Shown here: piece after piece, positions 1-10,101 of the stretch
Numbering within the stretch: position 1 is the stretch's first letter
Layout of the letters: each line of letters opens with the position of its first letter
From: Cladosporium sp. IMV 00045
Taxonomy: Eukaryota; Ascomycota; Dothideomycetes; Cladosporiales; Cladosporiaceae
NCBI GenBank assembly: GCA_001931905.2
Contig: MSJI02000741.1
Coordinates: forward strand, 62,001 to 126,000
Direction of reading: 5' to 3'
Length of the DNA stretch: 64,000 bases
The notes under the pieces: model-generated
Told to the model about the DNA's origin: nothing
Database searches by the model: none
The model's input: the letters and a program-made list of their open reading frames with translations, nothing else
Program-made: the position numbers and the translations under genes

Positions 1-396
1 AGCGTACGTCCAGTCGCGCCAGACGTCCTTCATCAACTTCGCGGATCCCTCCCCGAATCCTTGGGAAATAGCTGCGAGGAAGATGTCGTCGCTGTCTCGA
101 GCTCGAATCGTGCAGTCGACAAAGACCATGTCACCTGGCTTCAGCTTGACGGCATCTGGACCAACGGCGACCACTTTTCCGATCGCCGATGTGCCCGCGA
201 TGAGCGGCGTCGGAAACGGATAGTTGCGCTTGCCGTTGTAGATGTCACGAATGTAACTGATGACTCCAGCCGACAAGACTTGGACTATTGCTGAGCCGTG
301 GAAAGGCTGAGGGACTGGGACTTGCTCGACTGTTGGGGGGACGCTCGTAGAATGAACCACGACGGCTCGCATGGTATCGGGAAGAGATGTCGTCAT
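1..396 (-). CDS. MDR-family (GroES-like) dehydrogenase, N-terminal part, cut by window edge
   Basis: The reverse strand is open from an ATG at 396 to the first base of the window (132 codons, no stop), so only the N-terminus is present. The translation has the GroES-like fold typical of medium-chain dehydrogenases: an early AVVVHSTSVPPTVEQVPVP strand, then PLIAGTSAIGKVVAVGPDAV (residues about 64-84) and KPGDMVFVD (about 87-95). The usual catalytic-zinc Cys-His pair is not evident in this part, which suggests a quinone-reductase or enoyl-reductase-like member; the cofactor domain is outside the window, so the substrate cannot be assigned. It is divergent from the GON7 gene. The start is the only ATG that keeps the full first strand. 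Confidence 0.8.
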   Translation of the reverse strand, partial: MTTSLPDTMRAVVVHSTSVPPTVEQVPVPQPFHGSAIVQVLSAGVISYIRDIYNGKRNYPFPTPLIAGTSAIGKVVAVGPDAVKLKPGDMVFVDCTIRARDSDDIFLAAISQGFGEGSAKLMKDVWRDWTYA

Positions 397-1174
397 GGCG
401 GCCAATGTTTCGATGCAGTCTTGGGGGGTGTGAATGAATAATGTGGATGAAATGATTGAATTTCCGTATTAGGGGAACAGAGATACCTTGATCGACGTTG
501 ATCAACTGGTATAAATGCGATCACAGGAGCCAATGTTCCACGGATTTTGTGGCCAACTCCGAATGCTCGCTAAGCACAATAAATCTACGCGAGATACCTC
601 ATCCGCTGTAAGGTGATGATCGCATCCCTGTCTTCATATCGACGCGCTTCTTGCCGGAGTGGTATCTGGCAATTGACCCGGCGATTGCGGCTTTAAGGGG
701 ATAAGGACAATGCAGTAAGTCATTTTATTGAAGGATCACCGAAGGATTTGCAATTCAATCAATGTAGCTGCTTGGGTAATTGACCGAAATCACTGTTGTG
801 TCGGTTTTCGGTTATGTGTGCATTATGATCATGTGGAACAAGTCATTGCAAACATGGCATAGATGATATACCGAAGCATTGTCGATGGGCAACCTGGGAA
901 CGTCAATCACTAGCATTAGTAGTAATTAGCTCACCAGACAATACAGTACTTTAGTGCAATTTGAGTACGACATTTAACACTGGCAGGGTTGTGTATATGG
1001 ACATGCAAAGTGAGAACACGAAGACGAAGTACCGATGATGGGGTTAATAGGGTTAGGGTTACCGCAAACTTATCTAACTTAGCCTGGGAAGCGCAACCCT
1101 CCAAAGTCCACGTGAGTCGACTCTCTTGCCCGTCGACTCGACATATCAAGTGAACAAATCTTCCAATATCGAGC
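397..1174. other. divergent intergenic region with telomere-like motif
   Basis: No convincing ORF lies between the dehydrogenase and GON7. The region is probably promoter sequence for both. At 1041-1063 it holds a run of GGGTTA/TTAGGG-type units about 110 bp upstream of the GON7 start. Confidence 0.6.
1041..1063 (+). promoter_or_regulatory. telobox-like TTAGGG motif upstream of GON7
   Basis: The stretch contains GGGTTA, then AGGGTTAGGGTTA, so about two and a half telomere-type units. In yeasts such promoter motifs are bound by Tbf1/Teb1-type Myb proteins. A role here is inferred only from position. Confidence 0.4.
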
Positions 1175-1465
1175 ATGATGTCCGACCAAAGCACGCAACT
1201 CACAGCCGACTACGCTGCGCCCTCGGGCACGCATGCTTTCTCCCACAACCTGCCAGCTCCCACATCGAGCAATGTCACGGACAAGACAGCGTATCTGAGC
1301 GCTCTGCGATCAAAGACCGCACACCTGCAGGGCGAAGTCAACGCATTCCTCACACAGAAGATGGAGGAGGATGCCAAAGCTGCGGAGGGCGCTGGCAAGA
1401 GGACCAAGAAGGAGGAGAGGGAGGAGGAGATGTACGGAGAGGAGGATCCGGAGGCTGATGGTTGA
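1175..1465 (+). CDS. GON7: EKC/KEOPS complex subunit Gon7
   Basis: Single-exon gene of 96 residues. KEOPS makes the t6A modification of tRNAs and has also been linked to telomere maintenance; Gon7 is its small, partly disordered subunit that binds Kae1/Pcc1. The sequence has the fungal Gon7 hallmarks: a Ser/Thr-rich N-terminus with LTADYAAPSGTHAF (residues about 9-22), the conserved VTDKTAYLSALRSKTAHLQGEVNAFLT-type helix (about 34-60; key residues DKTAYLSALR and FLTQKMEED), and a charged tail ending in EEEMYGEEDPEADG. The length fits the family (about 90-130). Two adjacent ATGs (1175 and 1178) could start it. It converges on the GH51 gene downstream. Confidence 0.85.
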   Translation: MMSDQSTQLTADYAAPSGTHAFSHNLPAPTSSNVTDKTAYLSALRSKTAHLQGEVNAFLTQKMEEDAKAAEGAGKRTKKEEREEEMYGEEDPEADG

Positions 1466-2032
1466 TGCGATGTGAATGACCACTCGAACATGGGAAATGA
1501 CAAGCAAGGGGAGGAGACCATGCTTGGGCAATCTTACGGACTATCGCACCAAAAGATTTACGAGCACAAGGTCCTTACGCCTGCCTTTGGGGATGGATGA
1601 CTCGCAACGGCTGGATAAGACAAAACAGCGCCGACAAGAGCTTGCAACACACGGAGCCACGCAGCTATCTATCGGAGACCAGGTTCCCAGCATGCTCGAT
1701 AGTTTCTCTCTCGTCTCGTCGGAAGAGATCGAAGTACAACCGGCTTTTGTTGGCATTTGAACGAGTTTCTACCAGGCGAGCAGAGGAGATACGAATTATG
1801 ACACCGAACTGCGCGAATGAGGCAGATCGTCACTGGTCTTAGGGCGAAAAAATCGAGCCTGCAGGAAGCTAGAAACACTGCAGACGACGATGATGTATTG
1901 GAAAATGCCAGTCATATCAAGAATTCTGGGAGCTTCGGCAAATTAATACCCAAGACCCACGCAAAGTGGCTGGCCACATCTAAATGCTCTATATTCTATA
2001 CCGATACGTGAAAACCGTCATATTCATGGCTT
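1466..2032. other. convergent intergenic region
   Basis: 3' flanks of GON7 and the GH51 gene. I see no conserved ORF, RNA gene or repeat here. Confidence 0.5.
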
Positions 2033-3844
2033 CTAGCGCAGCATCGTAATGCTGAACTTTGGGAACTCGAATTCACCATCTCCGTTCCACTCAGACTCCT
2101 TGATACCCACTTTCTGGCTACCAGCCATGTTCGTCATATCCCAAGAGTCTCCAGTAACCGAGTAAACCTGAACCGCACCAGAAGACGGCCTGGTTCCCGT
2201 AACATTGGCCTTCTGAGACGAGGTTTGGTGTACGTTGACGACGGCCATGCTCACAACACCATCGTCACCGACAGCAGCAGACACATCCAGCCAAGGCGTG
2301 TCCATCGCAGAACGCAACCACGAAGGCTGCGTCTCACCCTCGTAAGACGAGCTGCTGACATGTGTGGCAATAGTGTGACCGCGCATGTACTTGCAGAACA
2401 GCAGGAGCGGCCACCAAATCGTCTGCTTCTGCACGCCATCCTTGGTGGTCATCAGAGGCGCGATGACGTTGACGCTCTGCGCAATGTTCGCCATGCCGAC
2501 ATGCTTGCTCTGGCGGACAAAGACGTTCAGCCAGATAGCGACCGCCAGCGCATCGGACAATGTGTACGTCTCTTCCGCGCCGTCTTCACCAGGAGCGCGC
2601 TTGGGGTCCCACACGTTCCACTCGTCGAAGCAGATCGTCTGTCTCGGGACAGAGCTAGGAACGTTATTCTGGATGCGCGCCAGATCGATGAGGCCGCCGC
2701 AGATTTCGATTGCACGCTCGGCGGAGCGAGGCGCCACTGCGTTCTTGATGGGGTCTTCGGAGGCCGTGTAGATGTGGATGCTGTGCATGTCGATCAGGCT
2801 GGCAGTCATGTCGCCGCCGAGACCGTGCAGATCGTAGCGAATGCATTCCTTGAGGGTGTGGAAGTCCCATTCAGAGTGTCCGGTCTCTCCGCACAGGATG
2901 AGCTTAATGGTCGGGTCGAGGAGCTTGAGAGCCTTGGCCCATTGGTACGCTTTCTTCGCGTAGTCTTCCTTGGTCATCTGTTCTCTTGTCAGGAAATGTT
3001 GGGCGGTTCAGAGAGCGCCGTGGCATACCTGTTCGACCTGCCAGGGACCCCAAGTCTCATTGCCAAGCGCCCAATACTTCACATTGTACGGCTCTTGTCT
3101 GCCATTCTTGCGGCGAAGGTTGGCATAGTATGTGTCCCTCTCCGAGTTGCAGTACTCGAGCCATGCCAGAGCTGTGCAATGGTCAGTACCAATTCTTATG
3201 TTTGCGACTTACCGCTTTGTATGTTCAAAAGCAACAGTCTCGCAGCTTATTGAGGCATGCTCCATGCCCATGGCGCCCACGCGACCGTGTAGTTGAGAGT
3301 TCTGTGCTTGATCTTGTTCTCTCCAGTGGTCCTGGATAAAGCTTACCTTCATCAAGAGTGCCTGCCTGTGGTCAATACACTGACCAAACAGCTTCGCGAA
3401 TCATCCTTTGTACACACCAGTGCCGAAGTTGAGCGCGAGGTACGGCTCGGTGCCCACGATATCGCACCATTTCATAAACTCATCCGTGCCGAACTGATTG
3501 CTCTCTGCGCTAGCTCTCCAGGCGAGCTCCGGTCTCTTTGGGCGCTGGTCTTTCGGTCCCACGCCATCGATCCAATGGTATGTCGCAACAAAGTTGCCTC
3601 CAGGGTAGCGGACGACCGGACAGTTGAGCTCCTTCATCGCCTCAATGACATCTGTGCGGAAACCATTCCCGTCGATGAGATCCTTATTTGGGTTCTCAGG
3701 ATCGTAGAGACCACCGTAGACGCATCGTCCCATGTGCTCAGTGAAGCCTCCATAGATGTTGTCGTTGATCTTGCTCAGCTTGTGCGAAGGGAAGACGGAG
3801 ATGCTGGCTTGTTCGCCCTCATCGAGCTTGGTGAAGGTCGTCAT
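2033..3844 (-). CDS. GH51 alpha-L-arabinofuranosidase (intracellular type)
   Basis: Releases terminal L-arabinofuranose from arabinan or arabinoxylan oligosaccharides. Four exons give 509 aa: 3844-3418, 3361-3347, 3171-3029 and 2977-2033. The splice signals are GTGTGT, GTAAGC and GTATGC donors with GCAG/ACAG acceptors, and joining them gives the family sequence [20 protein letters not shown]51 hallmarks are [10 protein letters not shown] near the N-terminus, the acid/base Glu in [11 protein letters not shown] (about E186) and the nucleophile Glu in CFDEWNVW (about E314). There is no signal peptide, so it probably acts inside the cell on imported oligosaccharides. The second exon is only 15 nt. 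It is divergent from an MFS sugar porter, and a GGCTAAA box lies about 210 bp upstream. ORFs on the other strand here are shadows. Confidence 0.93.
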
Positions 3845-4752
3845 CTTGGTCGAGAGTGTGTGTTACAACGAAGCGAAACCAGAAACTCAAGAGCTATGAA
3901 TGAATAGTAAGAGAAAACATGCGAGCAATGGCTCAACACCACATGCCACATTTTTATTGCTCGCACAGCTCTTGCCTAGAGCTACCCTCGTTGCTACATC
4001 ATACCCACATGAGTATCCACGAGACTAATAATGTACGAATGAACACTACTGCGGCTAAAGAGCAACTCAACCTCGCTTCGACGCACCAATGACAGTGTCC
4101 TGAAGACTACCAGGGTCGATGGTGGAGCCGATGGTGGTGATTCGCGGAGAAACTGGAGTGAACTGCCGCTGTTAGGGCTCTCTTTGGCTTTAGACCGAGG
4201 GCAACGTGACAGCACAAGAAGGGCTATACCGTCCAGGCGACATGACCAATCGTGTCCATCGACAAGACTAGCGACAAACTTTGCATGTACCGTCCAAGGC
4301 TCCAGACTCTCTGCTGGGCCCTCGTGACTTCTTGCACTACAGAACTTGAGCACCTGGCTCTTCTGAGTTCAGTAGCGGGAGGATGCATCCGCCTTATTAC
4401 TACTGTCAGCTCAAGTATACCAACTCCAAGGACATAAGGCGACCGGTTAAGTGTGTCTTATTGTCAACCGGAGCGCCCACTCTCCCGACAGTCAGCCCTC
4501 AAAGCCTGGCGAATCTCTTAATGACCCGGACGCCACACGCGCGCCGCATTCATGGCATTCGAGAGTGCATGCGGTAGGCTAGGTGGTATGCGTGCAATAG
4601 ATTGGGAGACCAGCACTCTCCGCATTGTGACCCCATGGAGATGCTATTAGTATAAGATGTAGCTGATGTCCTCTCCCAAATGGCCCACAATTCATTTACA
4701 GACCCACAATCATTCCATTGAGGGTCGTGGTATCGCACGAACGACAGTCATC
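3845..4752. other. shared promoter region of GH51 and MFS sugar porter
   Basis: About 0.9 kb between two divergently transcribed genes with no supported ORF. It contains a CGGCTAAA site at 4052-4059. Confidence 0.6.
4052..4059 (+). promoter_or_regulatory. XlnR/AraR-type binding site
   Basis: CGGCTAAA matches the GGCTAAA box of XlnR/XLR-1 and the looser CGGNTAAW form described for xylan and arabinan regulators. It lies about 210 bp upstream of the GH51 start. A near match, CGGTTAAG, lies at about 4442. Binding is inferred from the motif and target type. Confidence 0.45.
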
Positions 4753-6559
4753 ATGGCGCTCCCTCCGAAGGTATACCAGGTATGTTTGGCCTGTATGGCT
4801 GATTGTCAGCCTCCATAGGTACTGACTTTGACAATACAGTTTCTGGTGTCGATGTTCGCATCGGTCGGATCCATTCTCTATGGTTACGATTTGGGTGTCA
4901 TCGCGGAAGCCATTCACTCGGACAACTTCATCATGCAATTCAACCCGACTGCCAACGAGAGTGGAGCAGTTGTTTCTGTATTTACGGGTGGTGCATTCTT
5001 CGGAGCCATGTTCGCCGGTCCCGCTGGTGACTATCTTGGGAGAAAGAAGACAATCTTGCTCGGGTCTCTAGTGTTCATCGTCGGTGGTGTCCTCCAAACT
5101 GCCGCACAATCCCTCGACTACCTCTATGCTGGCCGTCTCATCGCAGGTGTCGGTGTTGGATTCCTTGTCATGATCATTCCCCTGTACCAAGCCGAGCTGG
5201 CCCACCCTTCGATTCGTGGCGCTGTTACTGCCTTGCAACAATTCATGCTCGGAATTGGCGCTTTGGTCGCAACGTGGGCATCTTACGGCTGCTACAAGAA
5301 CTTTCCGGCAACTAGCGACAAGCAATGGCGCATCAGTCTAGGAATTCAGAATGTACCTGCTGTGATCCTTGCAGCTTTGATTATGTTCTTCCCGGAATCT
5401 CCTAGGTAGGCACATCACAATCTCCGCTTCCAACAACTATTCTTCAAATGCTAATACATCATCAGATGGCTCATTGACCACGGCAAGCACGAGCAAGGTC
5501 TCCGCACGCTGGCCAAGCTGCATGCCCATGGCAACGAAAACGATGCATGGGTCCGCGCCGAGTACGAGCAGATCCGTGAAACCATTGCGTACGAGCACGA
5601 GAACGAAGCCAAGTCTTACGTCGAATTGTTTAAGAGCAAGAGCTCATTCCGTCGCCTTTTGCTCGCGTCGGCAATTCAAGCGTCTGTCCAAATGACGGGT
5701 GTCTCGGCTATTCAGTACTACTCACCTGTTATCTTTGAACAGATGGGGATTGGGAAAGAACAGACGTTCCAGTATCAGGGAATCTCATCCGTTCTCGCAT
5801 TGCTCGCCCAAATGGCATGTATTGCATGTATCGACAAGATTGGACGACGCTGGGCTATGATTGGAGGCAACTTGTTCAACTGTCTCTTCTTCATCATTGC
5901 TACGATTATGCTCGCCACGTTCCCTCCTGGCGCTACCAACAACACGAGTGCCTCCTGGGCGTTCATCGCCGTTACTTGGCTTTACAACATCAGTTTCTCT
6001 GCCACCAACGGACCGCTCTCTTGTAAGTTGTTCAAGACTTCAACAGATTCGACATTTTACTGACTTTATCGCAGGGATTGTTCCAGCTGAAATCGTGTGT
6101 TTCCGCTCACTGCTCCGCTAGCCCTCCTTGGTAAATCTTGCTAACGTATATACCAGTTCGACACCCGCACTCGTTCCAAGGGTGTCTCCATCGGCGTGAT
6201 GGTCTCCTTCGCCTTTAATACCATGATCGGACAGGTCACCCCGATCGCCATGGAGAACATCGGATGGCGCTTCTACATCCTCTTTGTCGTCTGCAACTTC
6301 ACCAACGCGCTCTACTTCTGGGCCACGCAGCCCGAGACGAAGAAGCGCCCGCTCGAAGAGATGAACTACCTGTTCACTAATGCTCCGTAAGTTTTGTTTG
6401 AGCTTCAAGATCATGACTTGACACTGACTTTATCGCAGGTGGTTCGTGCCGACAATGAACATGAAGGACTTCCAGACCAATGATCTTGAGCACCGCGCTG
6501 AAGAGGTGGAGAGGAAGGGTAGCATTATTACCCACGAGAATGAGGTTGGCAGAGTCTGA
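4753..6559 (+). CDS. MFS sugar porter (hexose/pentose transporter)
   Basis: Proton-coupled sugar uptake carrier of the plasma membrane with 12 predicted helices. Six exons give 506 aa: 4753-4779, 4840-5405, 5466-6022, 6075-6094, 6157-6386 and 6439-6559. Sugar-porter signatures are GYDLGVIAEAI in TM1, GDYLGRKKT after TM2, AGRLIAGVGVGF in TM4, PESPRWLI before the central loop, QMTGVSAIQYYSP in TM7, DKIGRRWAM, and PETKKRPLEEM after TM12. Exon 4 is a 20-nt micro-exon encoding WIVPAEI with its neighbours, a conserved segment, so it is needed. Divergent position next to the arabinofuranosidase suggests L-arabinose or another pentose as substrate, but this is inference; the family does not reveal specificity. 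Confidence 0.92.
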
Positions 6560-6845
6560 TGGCTATGATCGATCCTGTGGCACTGGGTCTGCTGGGCTGT
6601 GTTGGCGGTGGAGCGCACTTGTCACCCTAACAAGTCATTGAATTGATGTCGTTCCCACAAATGGTCTCACTTGAGCTATCGTTGTGCACGGTAGCCACTG
6701 AAAGTGAAACCAATCACCACAGCGTCTCAGATGCGTTCCTGAAAATACTATGACGCAAAAGCTCAAGTAAATGTTCGATACAATGACTGTCTCAGGGAAT
6801 CAAACGACAAGAACCTCAGGTTAAACCATCAAAGCTGAGATGTTA

Positions 6846-9312
6846 TCATCGAATTCCTTCAATCCGCTCCAAAGTCAATTCATCATCCAAAATAGGACTC
6901 CCAAGCACACCTCCCACTGTCCCACCACCCTCCTTCCCGGACCAAACTTCATGAAACTTGATGCTGGCGTCACTCGTGGCGACGACCAGACTTCCACCAG
7001 GATACTCGATGCCGTAGAGCGCCCGCTCCTCTCCCCACCAAGGTATGCCGACAATCATGCGGCAGCTCGGCCAAGCGAAGACGGCGACTCGGTACGGGTG
7101 CTCGGGTTGGGCGAAGCCGAAAGTGGCTGCGATCTCCCGCTTCTGGGGATTGAATACCAGACTTGTCACTTGTGCGTAGCAGTCGATGGTCGCCAACCTT
7201 GAGCCGGACAAGGCGTGGAAGAAATGTATGCATCGATCGTTGCTCCCGCCGCCTGCTGCGATGAGGGATGGCTGCCATGGAGCGAATGCAATGGCCTTGC
7301 ATGCCGCGTTGAGGGAGAATGTATGCTTTTGTTGTCCTGGAATGACATTGAGAACATCGCATTGACTTGTTGAGCTAGTCGACGCGTTGCCATCAAGAGC
7401 ATCTACAGCTGCAGCTTCGACTATGCCAGGGTTGCGTGGACTGCGTAGGATTTTCTTCGTTTCGAAGAGGAAGAGTTTGTTGTCGTTGCCTCCGGTAGCA
7501 AAGAGTTCTCCTTCAGGGCTCCATGCAATCCCACAAATTTGCTGAGTGTGGCAGGCGATCCTTGCAAGGAGGGTCATGCTACCGTGCCAGTCGAAAAGAT
7601 CTCGTTGGTCCTGATTCGGCCATTCGACGGAGTAGAGATATACATTGCCGCCCTCGTCGCCGATCAGGAGGTCTTCTGTCTCGACGAATGTGCTTGAGTC
7701 ACGCATGGAGCGGCGCCGTTTCGTTGTAGGTCGAAAGCAGACATACGATACTGCAGTAGGTTGCGTGCTGTCGAAACGTGGACCGGCATCAGAAGGGCTC
7801 CATAAGCTAACCTTGCCGTCTGCGCGGCCAATGGCAAGGATCGCACAACCACCAGCTGTTGAGCTGAAAGATAGCGATGTCACAAATGAGGAGCCCCGTG
7901 GGCCAGCCAGTGAATCTGGGATCTTCGATTGGGCGGCGTACCGGGGCTCAGACCAGAGGTAGACGTGAGAACCAAGACCGACTGCTAAGCACTGCAGCGT
8001 TTGAGAATATGCTAGTAGCGAGCAGTAGTAATCGTCCCGTAGTGCAGGAGCGTCGAGGACTTTGTACGGTATCGTTGAGATCTTCCTAGCGACTTGCGGC
8101 TTTGGTTTGCTGGGTGAAATTTCCAAGGGTCGTTCCCATCTGTCGTTTGTCCATTTCACTTGTTGCCATGGTGCTTCGCTGGGAGGCGTCAAAGGAGACC
8201 GTGGGGACGAAGGAGTTGAAGAAACCGGACTCAAGGGACGGAGGTCCATGGCAAGTGCAAGACGTCGTGTATGCGTTGATGTTTCCTCAGCCGGCGAGCG
8301 TGCTCCAAGAAAGTCGGCGGCGTGATGTGGTGCACTGGTGCCGCTCGTAGTCCGTCTTCCACGACCATTGGTAGTCGAGGCGACCCCTTCTGTCACAGCT
8401 GATCCACCGACAGACCAGAAAGCTGGAGTGCTGACGGAACGTAGAGTGGCGAACTTTTCGGCGGACCGGATGATTCTACTCGTCACTGGCGCGAATGGAT
8501 CACATCCATCGAAGTCAGTGCTTCCCAAAAGAAACCTCTCTTTTGTCGGAGTATCGCGCATGAACCTGTCCGGACAACAGCGGCGAGTTGTAGGTGGCCC
8601 AGCATCTCCACAGCCGTCGAATTGTGGAGGAAACTCAGAGGGTCTGGATGGAGACAGAGTCGGGGTCGCGCTGGGCGTAAGCAAAATCCCTCTCTGCTGT
8701 CGGGGACTTCTGTTTGTCGAATCGAGATCGCTTTCTGCGGAGTCGTGGCTGCGAAGCGATGCTGCCGTCGGAACGCACAGGCATGGAAACATATCTGGTT
8801 CTGCGTTCTGTGTGATATCCGTATGTTGGCGGCAACATACCTCGCTGCGTGCGCATCTTGTCTCGGACCCGCACTTGTTCCTCAACCGGTACGGTGACAA
8901 AGGAGATGTCGTCCCCTGCCGGACCGTCGGATCCCTGGTGACGCCCGTCGTCCATGTTGCCGTAGTAGTGATTGTTGGTGATGATATGGCTAACGGTGGG
9001 TGTAGTTGGAATTTCGGCGGAGTTTGATGTTGCGGATACTTCGTTGGGAGGATTGTCGGAGGAGGCGTTCTCACACGGTGCTGCAGACTCAGGGGGCCAT
9101 GCTGCAGGCGGCCATGGCGTTCCTTCTGTGATAGCGCGTCTCTCGGCGCAGTGATAGCAAGGAAGGTATATGATTCTGACCTTCTTGGGCCTGCGTAAGG
9201 CAAGGCGGATGAGGCCTGGACCCTGTTTGTAGCGGTACTTGGGGCGGGCATCGGTGGGGGAGGTCGGCTCATAAGGGGGTTGAGTTGGCATCCATGTCCA
9301 TGATCGAGGCAT
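6846..9312 (-). CDS. Ama1/Mfr1-like meiosis-type APC/C activator (Cdc20/Fzr family, WD40)
   Basis: Substrate-recruiting co-activator of the anaphase-promoting complex. Two exons (9312-8841 and 8761-6846) give 795 aa. The 79-nt intron has a GTATGT donor and CGGCAG acceptor and is exactly what moves from the upstream reading frame (MPRSWTWMPT start) into the WD40 frame. Features: disordered N-terminal 220 residues; a C-box-like CCPDRFMRDTPTKERF (DRF at about 222); a linker with YKVLDAPALRDDYYCSLL; WD40 repeats over about residues 390-790; and a final Ile-Arg (IR) tail, the APC/C docking motif. The divergent C-box (DRFMR instead of DRFIP) and long N-terminus favour the Ama1/Mfr1 branch over Cdc20 or Cdh1. 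A longer unspliced ORF (start 9320) is open by chance and has a Cys/His/Arg-rich, non-protein-like N-terminus. Confidence 0.82.
8762..8840 (-). other. intron of the Ama1-like gene with hairpin at its 5' splice site
   Basis: On the gene strand the intron opens with GTATGTTGCCGCCAACATAC, a perfect 8-bp stem with a 4-nt loop that covers the donor site. Retention leads to a stop at 8635-8637. Confidence 0.6.
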
Positions 9313-10101
9313 GTTGGCATGAGTGAAAGCGGCAGTGGAATGAGAATGGTGATTTGCTTTGGTTTTGTCGAATCCTGGTGGTATGAATGGCGTGCGGATG
9401 TGAGGAGTCGAAAGAAGCTGTGGTGATGAGTACAAAAGGAATATGAATTGGAGAAGAGAATGTGAATGATGAGAGGCAGGAAGAAGGCCCAGCAGAAGAT
9501 TTGTCAAGGTAAGAGCATGCAGAACAAGGTAGGCAGGATGGCCTGTATGTGCCTGCCATCACATCGCAAACACTCTGGAAAGTGTCATCATAAAGGCAGT
9601 GCACTCCAGTAAGAACACCCTGAGGTCCAGACCAATAACCAGATCAGTAGATCCCTTCTCTCAGCGTGTAATAGATAATTGATCTCTCTTTTTGTAGAGT
9701 TGCTTCAAGAGTGACGTTGAGTCCACGCGCCTGTCAAGTTAATAAGGATGTTGGTACCAGCTACGGTGTCCAGACAATTCTGTTGTTGATGACATGGCAT
9801 GATGCCAATCTGAAGTTGTTGGTCTAGGTGCGAGGAATGACGGAGATCCTGTAACGACTCATCAGTCCGCACCTTCAAGTTCTAGCATTGACACTAATTG
9901 GCAAATAATTTGCATCGCATGCGATCGCTCGTGCTCACGACTGTGGTTCTGAAGGTCACGCCTCCTTGCAGACGCGAGGCCAATATGGGGAAACATCACA
10001 AGTGTGTTTGTGACGCAAAGCGCTGTGCCTCGGGACTTTCAACCTCGTAAAGATCCACGCCTCTCGTGCTTGAGAAACCACATAATTGTCCACAACCTCT
10101 C
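9313..10101. other. divergent intergenic region
   Basis: 5' flanks of the Ama1-like gene and BET4. I see no supported gene or repeat. Confidence 0.5.

Noticed and set aside
2225..3253. 342-codon ORF opposite the GH51 gene
   Set aside because: Antisense shadow: its length follows from codon bias of the arabinofuranosidase, and it spans that gene's introns without any family signature.
8338..9027. 229-codon plus-strand ORF
   Set aside because: Antisense to the Ama1-like exons; no domain pattern.
6846..9320. 824-codon unspliced ORF as the Ama1-like product
   Set aside because: Its first 185 residues are Cys/His/Arg-rich and random-looking. A canonical 79-nt intron joins the more protein-like upstream frame to the WD40 frame and gives a total length divisible by three.
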